Of a stretch of 64,000 nt of DNA, positions 10,703 to 19,461 are shown piece by piece. Under the pieces are notes generated by a model. That model made no database searches. It worked only from the letters and a program-made list of their open reading frames with translations, and had not been told where the DNA came from. The stretch lies in NCBI RefSeq assembly GCF_041904905.1, contig NZ_JAYRMI010000011.1, positions 16,078 to 80,077 of the forward strand, written 5' to 3'. Both the position numbers and the translations under genes were made by a program. Numbering within the stretch: position 1 is the first letter of the stretch; each line of letters opens with the position of its first letter. The stretch comes from Zoogloea sp041904905 (GTDB taxonomy: Bacteria; Pseudomonadota; Gammaproteobacteria; Burkholderiales; Rhodocyclaceae).

Positions 10703-12163
10703 ATGGAAGTCTTTGTGGAATGGCTGTTGCCGGTGCTGCGGGGCGGCGCCGGCAACCTCGCAGCCTACCTGGCCGCCCACGTGCTGCTGTGCCTGCTGCC
10801 AGCGTTCTTCATTGCCGGCGCCATGTCGGCGCTGATTCCCCAGCAGGCGGTCACGCGCTATCTCGGGCGCAACTCGCCCCGGTTCGTGTCCTACCCCGCC
10901 GCGGCTGCGGCCGGTTCGCTGCTTGCGGTGTGCTCGTGCACCATCGTGCCGCTGTTCGCCGGCATCTATAAAAAGGGCGCCGGGCTGGGGCCGGCGATCA
11001 CCTTCCTGTTCTTCGCGCCGGCGGCCAACATCCTGGCGCTGGTGTACACCGGTGGAGTGATCGGGGTCGATCTGGCGGGGGCGCGCTTCGTGCTGTCGCT
11101 GATCTTCGGGATCGGCATCGGGCTCATCATGGCCCTGCTGTTCCGGGCCGACGACGCCGCCCACGAGCAGGCCGGCAGCGCGATGTTCGCGGCCGGCAGC
11201 GCGGGGGTGGGGGCCATCGCGGGGGTCTTCCTGGGGTTGTGGGTGGTGCTGCTGCTGGCGGGCACCCTCAAGCTGGGCTTTCTCACCGGCACGTGGTTCC
11301 ACCTGGACCTGCCCCTGCCCGCCGCGGAGGGCTGGCAGGCCGGGCTCGACCGGCTGGTGCCCTTCGATCCCAGCCGCGGCGAGGAGGGCGTGTCGGTGCA
11401 GGGCGCGCTGCTGATCGCCCTGCTGGGCGCCATCGGTTTCACCGCCTGGCGCGGGCTGGAGAACATCCAGGACGGGGTGACCGGCTGGACCCGCGCCAGT
11501 CTGGCGCTGGTGTGGGCCACGCTGCTGCTGGCGGCGCTGGCGATCCGTCCGGCCCCGGGCGTGCTGCAGATCGGCTTCACCGGCAAGTTCTTCGGCGTGG
11601 CGGCGTGCCTCGCGGCGATCCATGTGCTGGCGTGGCGCCACCTCGACCGGCAGGCGCTGCAGGACTGGCTGTGGGAATCCTGGCGATTCGTGAAGCAGAT
11701 CTTCCCGCTGCTGGTGGTGGGGGTGTTCATCGTGGGGATGGTGCGGGTGGTGGTGCGGCCTGAGTGGATCGAGGCGGTGGCGGGCAGCAACTCGGTGCTC
11801 GGCAACCTGGCGGGGGTGGCTTTCGGGGTGTTCATGTACTTCCCGACGCTGGTCGAGGTGCCTATCGCCCGGATGTTCCTCGACCTGGGGATGCACCGTG
11901 GCCCGCTGCTGGCCTATCTGATGTCCGACCCGGAGTTGTCGCTGCAGAGCATCCTCATCATCTCGGCGATCATCGGCCGGGCCAAGACCGCGGCTTACGT
12001 GGGACTGGTGGCGCTGTTCAGCGCGGTGGCCGGCTTTACCTACGGGGCGTGGGTGGATGGCCTTTCGCTGGCCTCCATCGCGCTGGGGCTGGCGGCCTTT
12101 GTCGGCCTGCTGGCCATGCTGTTGGCGGCGGCGAGCCGCCGTAACGTGCTCAAAGGAGTCTGA
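10703..12163 (+). CDS. CSCT-motif permease (SO_0444/YraQ-like)
   Basis: Integral membrane protein of 486 residues with about ten helices. It resembles the SO_0444/DUF318 permease group, linked in the literature to Cu/Zn or metalloid export. The first half has the diagnostic LLAVCSCTIVPLFAGIYKKG and FFAPAANILALVYTGG, and the second half repeats the pattern without cysteines (YFPTLVEVPIARMFLDLGM). The cysteine pair in CSCT could bind a soft metal. A thioredoxin-like gene begins two bases after its stop, as in related permease-redox pairs, and a copper chaperone lies upstream. The substrate remains open. Confidence 0.78.
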   Translation: MEVFVEWLLPVLRGGAGNLAAYLAAHVLLCLLPAFFIAGAMSALIPQQAVTRYLGRNSPRFVSYPAAAAAGSLLAVCSCTIVPLFAGIYKKGAGLGPAITFLFFAPAANILALVYTGGVIGVDLAGARFVLSLIFGIGIGLIMALLFRADDAAHEQAGSAMFAAGSAGVGAIAGVFLGLWVVLLLAGTLKLGFLTGTWFHLDLPLPAAEGWQAGLDRLVPFDPSRGEEGVSVQGALLIALLGAIGFTAWRGLENIQDGVTGWTRASLALVWATLLLAALAIRPAPGVLQIGFTGKFFGVAACLAAIHVLAWRHLDRQALQDWLWESWRFVKQIFPLLVVGVFIVGMVRVVVRPEWIEAVAGSNSVLGNLAGVAFGVFMYFPTLVEVPIARMFLDLGMHRGPLLAYLMSDPELSLQSILIISAIIGRAKTAAYVGLVALFSAVAGFTYGAWVDGLSLASIALGLAAFVGLLAMLLAAASRRNVLKGV

Positions 12164-12165
12164 CC

Positions 12166-12411
12166 ATGCTGGAAATCAAGGTGCTGGGGCCGGGCTGCGC
12201 CAACTGCCGCAAGCTGGAGGAGATCGCCCGCGAGGCGGCGGCCCAGTTGGGGGCCGAGGCGCAGATCGAGAAGGTCACCGACATGGACGCGATCCTCGCC
12301 TGGGACGTGCTGAAGACGCCCGGGCTGGTGGTCAATGGCAGGCTCGTCTCGTCGGGGCGGATCCCCGCGCCGGGCAGCGTCGTGGCGTGGCTCCGCGAGG
12401 CGCTGGGCTAG
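12166..12411 (+). CDS. Small thioredoxin-like redox-active disulfide protein
   Basis: Protein of 81 residues with a thioredoxin fold: active site GPGCANC with C11 and C14, and the cis-proline segment TPGLVVNGRLVSSG. It matches the archaeal/bacterial redox-active disulfide protein 2 group, which is often encoded beside CSCT permeases. The ATG lies within an AGGAGTCTGACC context two bases after the permease stop, so the pair is an operon. A plausible role is to reduce or load the permease cysteines; this is inferred from position only. Confidence 0.85.
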   Translation: MLEIKVLGPGCANCRKLEEIAREAAAQLGAEAQIEKVTDMDAILAWDVLKTPGLVVNGRLVSSGRIPAPGSVVAWLREALG

Positions 12412-12492
12412 CTGCCAGCAAGGGCGTCGGCCCGTGGTGAGGGGGGCGGCTTGCCGGTAAGATGCAACGACAGCCCGGTTATGGAGGTGTAG

Positions 12493-14718
12493 ATGCATCC
12501 GCCCGACGACGCCCTGGTGTTTCTCGACGACGCCGACGCCGATGCCGCCGAAATCGACACGTCGCCGCCGTGGCGCATCCTGGTGGTGGATGACGACCGG
12601 GACGTGCATGAGACGACCCGCTTTGCCCTGGCGGGCATCCGCATCCTTGGCCGCCCGCTGGCGCTGATCGATGCCTTCTCCGGGCAGGAGGCGCTGGCCA
12701 TCCTGCGCAATGAGCAGAACGTCGCGGTGATCCTGCTCGACGTGGTGATGGAGAGCGAGGACGCCGGGCTGCGTCTGGTGGACCAGATCCGCAGCGACCG
12801 CCGGCTGGCCCACACCCGGATCATCCTGCGCACCGGCCAGCCGGGCCACGCGCCCGAGTGCGAGACGATCACCCGCTACGACATCAACGACTACAAGACC
12901 AAGGGCGAGCTTACCCAGAACAAGCTCTTCGCCACCCTCACCGCGGCCATCCGCGCCTACGATCAGCTGCTACGCCTCGATGCCACCCGGTGCGGGCTGG
13001 AGAAGATCGTATCGGCGAGCAACCAGTTCATCGCTGAGCAGGGCTTGCAGGCCTTTGCCGACGGCGTCATCACCCAGATTGCCGGCCTGCTGGGTGTCAA
13101 GCCCGAGGGGCTGGTGTGCGCCGCGGCCGAGGATGCCCGCGGCGCCGACGGCCAGCCCCAGTTCCGCGTGATTGCCGCGGCGGGGCACTTCAGCCACCTC
13201 ATCCAGCGCCGGCTGTCGGAGATCGACGACCCGTGGATCGTCGGCCAGCTCACCGAGGCGCTCCAGCATCGCCACAACCTGATCCACCCGCGCAGCATGG
13301 CGCTGTATTTCCGCAAGTCGGCGGACGAGGGCTTCGCCGCCTACATCGACTCCGCCCGCCCGGTGCGGGAGGTGGACCGGGATCTGCTGGAGGTGTTCTG
13401 CACCAACATCGCGCTGTGCGCCAAGAACGTCGATCTCGTTGCCGAGCTGCGGCGCGACGCCTTCATCGACCGCCAGATGGGCCTGCCCAACCGCACCGCG
13501 CTGGTGTGCGAACTCAACGCCCGGCTGGCCGAGCCCGGCGGCGAGCCCCACGCCCTGGCGATCGTCGATGTGGACCAGTTTGCCTCCGCCAACGACGTGC
13601 TGGGCCACGACTACGGCGACGCGCTGCTGCGCCAGACGGCCGAGCGGCTGGCCGGGCTGCAGGGCGGGGTGTTCGTGGCGCGGCTGGCGGGCGATGCCTT
13701 CGCGGTGCTGGGGCCGGCCCGCACCGTGCATGGCGCGGGAATCCAGGCGCGCTTCGTGGAGCCCTTCGAGATCGAGGCGGTGAGTCACCCGGTGTCGGTG
13801 TGCGCCGGGATCGTGGCGGCGGACGACCGGGGGCGCAGCGGCATCGAGTACCTCAAGGACAGCTACCTCGCCCTCAAGCGCGCCAAGGCCCAGGGGCTGG
13901 GGCAGACGGTGGCCTATTCGTCGGCCCTGGGGGCCGAGGCCCGGGAGCGCGCCCAGCTGCTGCGCGACCTGCGGCTGGCCTTCGACCAGTCGCGCCTGTC
14001 CCTCGTCTATCAGCCGCAGATCGCGTTGCCGGAGGGGCGGGTGGTGGGCGTGGAGGCGCTGGTGCGCTGGCGCCGGGAAGAGGCCGACGAGGTGCCGCCC
14101 GACCGCTTCATCCCGGTGGCGGAGCAATCCGGGCTGATCGTGGGCATGGGCAGCTGGCTGCTGCAGGTGGCGCTGATGGCCTTGCAGCGTTTCCGGGCAG
14201 AGGGGTTTCCGGCGCTGCGGATGGCGGTGAACGTGTCGCCGATCCAGCTGCGCCAGACCGATTTCGTCGCCCAGGTGTGCGAGGCGCTGCGGGAGACCGG
14301 CACGCCGCCCGAGCGGCTGGAGATCGAGGTCACCGAATCGGTGGCGGTGGGCGGACTGGAGCCGGCCGTCGGACGCCTGCGCGTCCTGCGCGAGATGGGC
14401 GTGACGGTGGCCATCGACGACTTCGGCACCGGCTACTCCTCGCTGTCCTACCTGGAGCGGCTGCCGGCCGACCGCCTGAAGATCGACCGCAGCTTCATGC
14501 GCGGGCTGGCGCGGGGCGAGCACGGCGGGCGCATCGCCCGCACCATCATCGCGCTGGGGCGCGAGCTGGGGCTCACCGTGCTGGCCGAAGGCGTGGAGAG
14601 CGCCGAGATGGCGGCGCAGGTGGCGCAGCTGGGCTGCTCCGAGGCGCAGGGTTATTTCTACGCCCGGCCGATGACGGAGGACGCCTTCGTCGCCTGGCTG
14701 GCCGGGCAGCGCCCATGA
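12493..14718 (+). CDS. REC-DUF3369-GGDEF(degenerate)-EAL c-di-GMP phosphodiesterase
   Basis: Cytoplasmic response regulator of 741 residues predicted to hydrolyse c-di-GMP. The receiver spans about 25-160 with D83 in LLDVVME. A DUF3369 domain (about 165-310) follows, then a GGDEF domain whose active loop reads RLAGDAF, so cyclase activity is unlikely. The EAL domain (about 475-735) keeps its catalytic set: GVEALVRW, NVSPIQL, EVTES, IDDFGTGYSS, LKIDRSF, LAEGVES and QGYFYARP. The next gene, a periplasmic binding protein, starts inside its stop codon (ATGA), and a sensor kinase follows. The kinase is therefore the likely phosphodonor, making this the output of a ligand-sensing c-di-GMP circuit. 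Confidence 0.92.
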   Translation: MHPPDDALVFLDDADADAAEIDTSPPWRILVVDDDRDVHETTRFALAGIRILGRPLALIDAFSGQEALAILRNEQNVAVILLDVVMESEDAGLRLVDQIRSDRRLAHTRIILRTGQPGHAPECETITRYDINDYKTKGELTQNKLFATLTAAIRAYDQLLRLDATRCGLEKIVSASNQFIAEQGLQAFADGVITQIAGLLGVKPEGLVCAAAEDARGADGQPQFRVIAAAGHFSHLIQRRLSEIDDPWIVGQLTEALQHRHNLIHPRSMALYFRKSADEGFAAYIDSARPVREVDRDLLEVFCTNIALCAKNVDLVAELRRDAFIDRQMGLPNRTALVCELNARLAEPGGEPHALAIVDVDQFASANDVLGHDYGDALLRQTAERLAGLQGGVFVARLAGDAFAVLGPARTVHGAGIQARFVEPFEIEAVSHPVSVCAGIVAADDRGRSGIEYLKDSYLALKRAKAQGLGQTVAYSSALGAEARERAQLLRDLRLAFDQSRLSLVYQPQIALPEGRVVGVEALVRWRREEADEVPPDRFIPVAEQSGLIVGMGSWLLQVALMALQRFRAEGFPALRMAVNVSPIQLRQTDFVAQVCEALRETGTPPERLEIEVTESVAVGGLEPAVGRLRVLREMGVTVAIDDFGTGYSSLSYLERLPADRLKIDRSFMRGLARGEHGGRIARTIIALGRELGLTVLAEGVESAEMAAQVAQLGCSEAQGYFYARPMTEDAFVAWLAGQRP

Positions 14719-15815
14719 GCCGGGCCCGCGCCGCGCTTCTGGCGCTGCTGGCGGCCGCGGCGCTGGGGGGCTGCAGGCAGCCCGAGCCGCTGCGCATCGG
14801 CTTCATCGCCGAACTGTCGGGCCGTTCGGCGGACATCGGCGAATCCGGTCGCAACGGCTTTCTGCTGGCGGTGGAGGATGCCCGGCAGGCCGGCTTGTTC
14901 GACGAGCGTCCGGTGGAGGTGCTGGTGCGCGACGTGGGCGCCAGCCCCGAGGCCACCCGCGCGGCGGTGGGCGAGTTGCTGGCCGCCGGCGTGGTGGCGG
15001 TGGTCGGGCCGATGAACAGCAACAACGTGCAGATCGTCCAGCCGCTCGTCGAGGCGGCGGGGGTCGTGGAAATCTCCCCCACGGCGTCGGCGATGACGCT
15101 CCACGGCAAGGACGACCTGCTCTTCCGCATCAACTGGACGACCCGCGACAACGGCCGCAACTACGCCCGCCACTGCCACCGGCGCGGCTTGCGGCGGGTG
15201 GCGGTGGCCGTCAACGACAACAACCGGGTGTTCGCCCAGAGCTGGCTGGAAGAGTTCCGCAGCGCCTTCGTGGCCCTGGGGGGCGAGGTGGTGGCGGCGC
15301 CGGCGTTCGACTCCACCGCCGGCAGCCACGGCGGGCTGGTGGGCAGCCTGCTCGCGCCGCGCCCCGACGGGGTGGTCATCGTGGGCAACGCCGCCGACAG
15401 CGCGCGGATCGCCCAGCAGGTGCGCAAGCAGGCGCCGTCGATGCCCCTGGTGGCGGCGGAGTGGGCGGGCGCTGCCCAGCTGCTCGAGCTGGGCGGGCGG
15501 GCCGTGGAGGGGTTGATGCTGGCCCAGAACTACAACCAGGCCGACACCTCGCCCCGCTTCACCCGCTTCGGCGAGGCCTACCGCAAGCGCTTCGGCAGCG
15601 CGCCGGCCTACGCCAGCGTGCTCAGCTACGACGCGGGCGCCGCGCTCACCGGCGCCCTGAGCCGCCGGCTGGCCTCCATGCCCCTGAAGGATGCGCTGCT
15701 GCGGCTCGGGCCCTTCGACGGCCTGCAGCAGCCGCTCCGCTTCGACCGGAACGGCGACGCGGAGCGCCCGGCCTACTTCCTCACCGTGCGCGACGGCCGG
15801 TTTGTGCCGGACTAG
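14715..15815 (+). CDS. Periplasmic leucine-type ligand-binding lipoprotein
   Basis: Substrate-binding protein of the Leu/Ile/Val (type I periplasmic) fold, 366 residues, with a lipoprotein signal (LAAAALGGC; lipidated C19). Family segments include RIGFIAELSG, AVVGPMNSNNVQIVQP and FSYDA-like SVLSYDAGAAL. ABC permease or ATPase genes are absent nearby. It overlaps the EAL regulator by four bases and is followed three bases later by a sensor kinase, so it most likely serves as the ligand receptor for that kinase rather than for uptake, as LuxP or TorT do for their kinases. The ligand is unknown; amino acids or amides are usual for this fold. Confidence 0.88.
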   Translation: MSRARAALLALLAAAALGGCRQPEPLRIGFIAELSGRSADIGESGRNGFLLAVEDARQAGLFDERPVEVLVRDVGASPEATRAAVGELLAAGVVAVVGPMNSNNVQIVQPLVEAAGVVEISPTASAMTLHGKDDLLFRINWTTRDNGRNYARHCHRRGLRRVAVAVNDNNRVFAQSWLEEFRSAFVALGGEVVAAPAFDSTAGSHGGLVGSLLAPRPDGVVIVGNAADSARIAQQVRKQAPSMPLVAAEWAGAAQLLELGGRAVEGLMLAQNYNQADTSPRFTRFGEAYRKRFGSAPAYASVLSYDAGAALTGALSRRLASMPLKDALLRLGPFDGLQQPLRFDRNGDAERPAYFLTVRDGRFVPD

Positions 15816-15818
15816 GCC

Positions 15819-18113
15819 GTGACCCGCCACTGGCACCTGCGGACCTGGCTGATCTGGCTGCTGTGCGTCAGCTCCTTGGTCACGTCGGTGGCGATCGGCG
15901 CGGTGCTGGCCTTCGTCCGGCTGCCCCAGATTTCGGCCGAGACCCGCGCCGATCTGGCCCACGAGGCCGCCGACCTGTCCCGCCGTACCGAGGTGATCCT
16001 GGCCACCCTGAAGGGCCAGCTCGATCTGCTGGCGGTTGTCGCGGCCGGCTTGCCCGAGGCCGACGCGAGGGCCGCGATGGGGCGCATGGCGGGCGAGGGC
16101 GGGCCCTTCGTGGCGGTGTATCAGGTGGACGCGGGCGATACCGTGGTGCGGGCGGTGGTGGGCCGGGAGGCGGGCGCCGGGCGCGGGGCCGAGCTGGTGG
16201 GCAACGACCTGTCCCGCGACCCGCTGCTCCAGCGGGTGCGCGCCCGCGGCGAGACCACCTGGAGCGACAAGTACATCTCGCCGGTGTCGGGCATGACGAC
16301 GGTGGGCGTGGGGGTGCCGGTGGGGCGTCATGTGCTGATCGGCGAGCTGCCGCTGGCCTTCGTGCTCAAAACCGTGCGCGACCTCTCCGGCCGCACCGCC
16401 CGGACGGTGACGGTGCTCGACCGGCGCGGCGAGGTGCTGGCCGACAGCGAGCAGCCGGTGCGGGTGGGAACCCTCAACCTGGGCGCCGACCCCTTGTTCC
16501 TGGCGGCGCGGGAGGGCGGCGAGCCGGTGGGCGAGTTCGCCCTCGACGGCCAGACCTTCGATGCGGCGCTGGCCCACTCCCAGGCGCTGGACTGGTACTT
16601 CCTGGTGCGAACGCCGGGCGGCCTCGCCAACCCGCGGGTGGGCTCTACCTTCGACCTGGGGGTGGCCGCGCTGGCGGGTTCGCTGATCCTGGGCATCCTG
16701 CTCGCGCCGCTGTGGGCCACCGGCGTGCTGCGGCCGGTGAAGGCGATCATCGAGCGGGCCCGGCGGGTGGCGGACGGCGAGGCGCCGGGCGAGTGGCCGC
16801 GGGGGCGCTCGATCGAACTCAACGCCCTCTCGTCCGACCTGGAGCGCATGGCCGGCGTGCTGCAAGCGCGGGAGCAGGAGCTGCAGGCCATCTTCGACGC
16901 GTCGCCGGTGGGCATCGGGGTGCTCGAACCGGCGGCCGACTACGCCTTCGTGAAGGCCAACGAGGCGGTGAGCCAGCTGCTGGCGGTGCCGCCGGCGCAG
17001 CTGATCGGCCGGTCGGGCACCGATCTCGGGCTGTGGGCCGAAGGCGCGGCGCGCCACGCTTTTTACGCGCGGCTGGCCGTGGACGGCGCGGCCGAGACCG
17101 AGGCCTGGCTGAACCGCGGCCGTGGCGGGCAATTCCTCGCCGCCATCGTCACCCGCAACGTGACGATTGCCGGCCAGCCGCGGACGATCTGGGTGGTGCG
17201 GGACGTGACCGAGCTGCGCCGCATCGAGGCCGAGCTGCGCGATCTCAACACCGAGCTGGAGGCCCGCGTGGCCCGGCGCACCGACCAGTTGCGGCAGGCC
17301 AACGTGGATCTGTCCGAGACCCTGGAGCGCCTGCAGCTCACCCTGGGCGAGCTGGTGCGGGCCGAGAAGCTGGCCTCGCTGGGGGCGCTGGTGGCCGGCA
17401 TCGCCCATGAACTCAACACGCCGCTGGGCAACGGGGTGATGGCGGTGTCGTCCCTGCGCGGGGCGCTCACCGCCTTCCGCCGGGAGAGCGAGCAGGGCCT
17501 GCGCCGCTCCAGCCTGGAGCAGCTGCTGGAGGCCGTCGATACCGGCACCGACATCGCCGGGCGCAACCTGGCCCGGGCCGCCGAGCTGGTGGCGAGCTTC
17601 AAGCAGGTGGCGGCGGACCAGACCAGCTCCCAGCGGCGCAGCTTCGAGCTGGCGGAGCTGACCGCCGAGATCGCGCTCACCCTCAAGCCGCTGCTCAAGC
17701 GCGGCCACGCCAGCATCGTGACCGAGGTGCCGCCCGACCTGAGCCTGGACAGCTACCCCGGCCCGCTGGGGCAGGTGCTCACCAACCTCGTCGCCAACGC
17801 CGTCACCCACGCCTTCGGCGAGCGCACCGACGGCCGCATCCGGGTGGTGGCCATGCCCGGGCGCGAGGGGCGGGTGACGATCCAGGTCGGCGACGACGGC
17901 GCGGGCATCGACCCGGGCCTGCTGCCGCGGATCTTCGACCCCTTCGTGACCAGCCGGATGGGGCGCGGCGGCACCGGGCTGGGCCTGCACATCGCCCACA
18001 ACCTGGTGGTGCAGGTGCTGGGCGGCAGCATCTCGGTGGAGAGCACCCTGGGCGGCGGCACCACCTTCACCCTCGATCTGCCCCGGGTGGCGCCCGCCGC
18101 AAAATCCGCCTGA
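15819..18113 (+). CDS. Membrane sensor histidine kinase (Cache-HAMP-PAS-HisKA-HATPase)
   Basis: Kinase of 764 residues with an N-terminal helix (8-34), a periplasmic double-Cache-like sensor (about 40-275), a second helix (281-304), HAMP (about 305-355), PAS (about 355-465), a coiled coil, HisKA with H530 in GIAHELNTPLGNG, and a C-terminal ATPase (NLVANAVTHAF, GDDGAGIDPGL, GTGLGLHIAHN). It has no receiver of its own; the receiver-EAL protein two genes upstream is the evident partner. The GTG start lies three bases after the stop of the binding protein. The periplasmic domain could contact that lipoprotein. Confidence 0.9.
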   Translation: MTRHWHLRTWLIWLLCVSSLVTSVAIGAVLAFVRLPQISAETRADLAHEAADLSRRTEVILATLKGQLDLLAVVAAGLPEADARAAMGRMAGEGGPFVAVYQVDAGDTVVRAVVGREAGAGRGAELVGNDLSRDPLLQRVRARGETTWSDKYISPVSGMTTVGVGVPVGRHVLIGELPLAFVLKTVRDLSGRTARTVTVLDRRGEVLADSEQPVRVGTLNLGADPLFLAAREGGEPVGEFALDGQTFDAALAHSQALDWYFLVRTPGGLANPRVGSTFDLGVAALAGSLILGILLAPLWATGVLRPVKAIIERARRVADGEAPGEWPRGRSIELNALSSDLERMAGVLQAREQELQAIFDASPVGIGVLEPAADYAFVKANEAVSQLLAVPPAQLIGRSGTDLGLWAEGAARHAFYARLAVDGAAETEAWLNRGRGGQFLAAIVTRNVTIAGQPRTIWVVRDVTELRRIEAELRDLNTELEARVARRTDQLRQANVDLSETLERLQLTLGELVRAEKLASLGALVAGIAHELNTPLGNGVMAVSSLRGALTAFRRESEQGLRRSSLEQLLEAVDTGTDIAGRNLARAAELVASFKQVAADQTSSQRRSFELAELTAEIALTLKPLLKRGHASIVTEVPPDLSLDSYPGPLGQVLTNLVANAVTHAFGERTDGRIRVVAMPGREGRVTIQVGDDGAGIDPGLLPRIFDPFVTSRMGRGGTGLGLHIAHNLVVQVLGGSISVESTLGGGTTFTLDLPRVAPAAKSA

Positions 18114-18170
18114 CCGGCCGGCAGCGTCGGGATACACTGCGCGGCTGCGTTTTCCCCCAAGTCAGGCGCC

Positions 18171-19094
18171 ATGAACTCCTCCGGTCATCGCTTCGGGCTG
18201 CTGTTTGCGGTGCTCGGGGCGGTGGGTTTCTCGTTCAAGGCCATCCTCATCAAGCTGGCCTACCCCTACGGCGTCGACGCCGTCACCCTGCTCGCCCTGC
18301 GCATGGGGCTGTCGCTGCCCTTCTTCCTGGCCCTGGGTATTGCCGATGGCCGGCGGCGCCAGCACGCGAAGCTGTCGGGGCGGGATCTGGCCTTGCTGGC
18401 CGGCTTGGGTTTTTCTGGCTACTACCTGGCCAGTTACCTGGATTTTCTCGGGCTGCAGTACATCTCGGCGGCGCTGGAGCGGCTCATCCTGTTCGCCTAC
18501 CCCACCCTGGTGGTGGTGTTCTCGGCGCTGTTCCTGGGCAAGCCGATCACCCGCCGGGCGCTGGCCTGCATCGCCCTGTGCTACGCCGGCATCGCCCTGG
18601 CGGTGGCCCACGACCTGAACATCGCCGGCAGCGCCAGGGACGTGTGGATCGGCGGCGGGCTGGTGTTCGGCAGCGCGGTGTCGTACGCGCTCTACCTGAT
18701 GGGCAACGGTCAGGCGGTGGTGCGCCTGGGCGCGGCGCGGGTCACCGCGTGGGCCAGCGCCATCGCCTGCCTGCTGTGCCTCACCCACTTCGCCGCCACC
18801 CGGCCCCTGGGCCTGCTGGTGCAGCCGGCGCCGGTGATGGGGCTGGCGGTGGCGATGGCGGTGTTCTCCACGGTGCTGCCGGTGTGGATGGTGTCGGAGG
18901 CGATCCGCCGCCTGGGCGCCGGGCCGGTGTCGCTGATCGGCACCCTGGGGCCGGTGGTGACGCTCTTCCTGGGCTGGCTGATCCTCGCCGAGCCCATCGG
19001 GCTGTTCCAGATCCTGGGCGGCGCGCTGGTGGTGTCGGGGGTGGTGCTGGTGGGGCGCAAGGGCGCAGCGCGCAAAAACCCGGCTCAGGGCTGA
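18171..19094 (+). CDS. EamA/DMT-family transporter
   Basis: Inner-membrane protein of 307 residues with ten predicted helices in two EamA repeats of five. Family features are GFSFKAILIKLAYPYGVDAV at the start, YISAALERLILFAYPTLVVV in repeat one and GAGPVSLIGTLGPVVTLFLG in repeat two. The DMT superfamily exports or takes up amino acids, sugars and other small metabolites; the substrate is not predictable here. The start is the ATG at 18171, with weak ribosome site potential. The 21-bp repeat array begins 14 bp after its stop codon. Confidence 0.88.
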   Translation: MNSSGHRFGLLFAVLGAVGFSFKAILIKLAYPYGVDAVTLLALRMGLSLPFFLALGIADGRRRQHAKLSGRDLALLAGLGFSGYYLASYLDFLGLQYISAALERLILFAYPTLVVVFSALFLGKPITRRALACIALCYAGIALAVAHDLNIAGSARDVWIGGGLVFGSAVSYALYLMGNGQAVVRLGAARVTAWASAIACLLCLTHFAATRPLGLLVQPAPVMGLAVAMAVFSTVLPVWMVSEAIRRLGAGPVSLIGTLGPVVTLFLGWLILAEPIGLFQILGGALVVSGVVLVGRKGAARKNPAQG

Positions 19095-19108
19095 TCTGAC
19101 AGGGACAG

Positions 19109-19381
19109 GTTCGTCTTCAAGCGGAACCGGGTTAGCGCTGACTTGAACATGTTTGGCGCGAAGGGAAGCCGGTTCATGTCCGGGCCGAACTTTTTCAACT
19201 TCGACTTGAAGCGGTTCACGTTTCAGATGAACAAGTTCAAGCCAGAGATGAACGTGTTCCAGTTTGAGACGAGGGGGTTCAAGTCCGGGATGAACCCGCT
19301 CAGGTCGGAGATGAACACCTTCAAGTTCGAGGGGAGCGGGTTCATGTTGAAGCTGAACCGGTTCATCTCGAACCTGAACCT
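19109..19381 (+). repeat. 21-bp tandem array, diverged (13 units)
   Basis: Thirteen 21-bp units in constant register fill most of the 367-bp gap between the EamA gene and the dedA-rhodanese gene. Units start at 19109, 19130, 19151 and so on to 19361; one is shifted internally by a base. Typical units are GTTCAAGTCCGGGATGAACCC and, with a shift, forms ending GAACAA or GAACGT. Most unit joins keep the dyad GAAC-NN-GTTC (three perfect, the rest with one or two changes, some at both halves). This is the same family as the array at 62908-63369. The plus strand can be read as a heptad-like peptide, but the matching frame in the second array has stop codons. Confidence 0.85.
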
Positions 19382-19461
19382 GCTCCGCTTTTACCGCAGC
19401 CCGCCTCGGGCGCGGGTTTTCCGTAGCTGCGTTGCCGTGAACCGCGTGCGATGCTTGCGAG

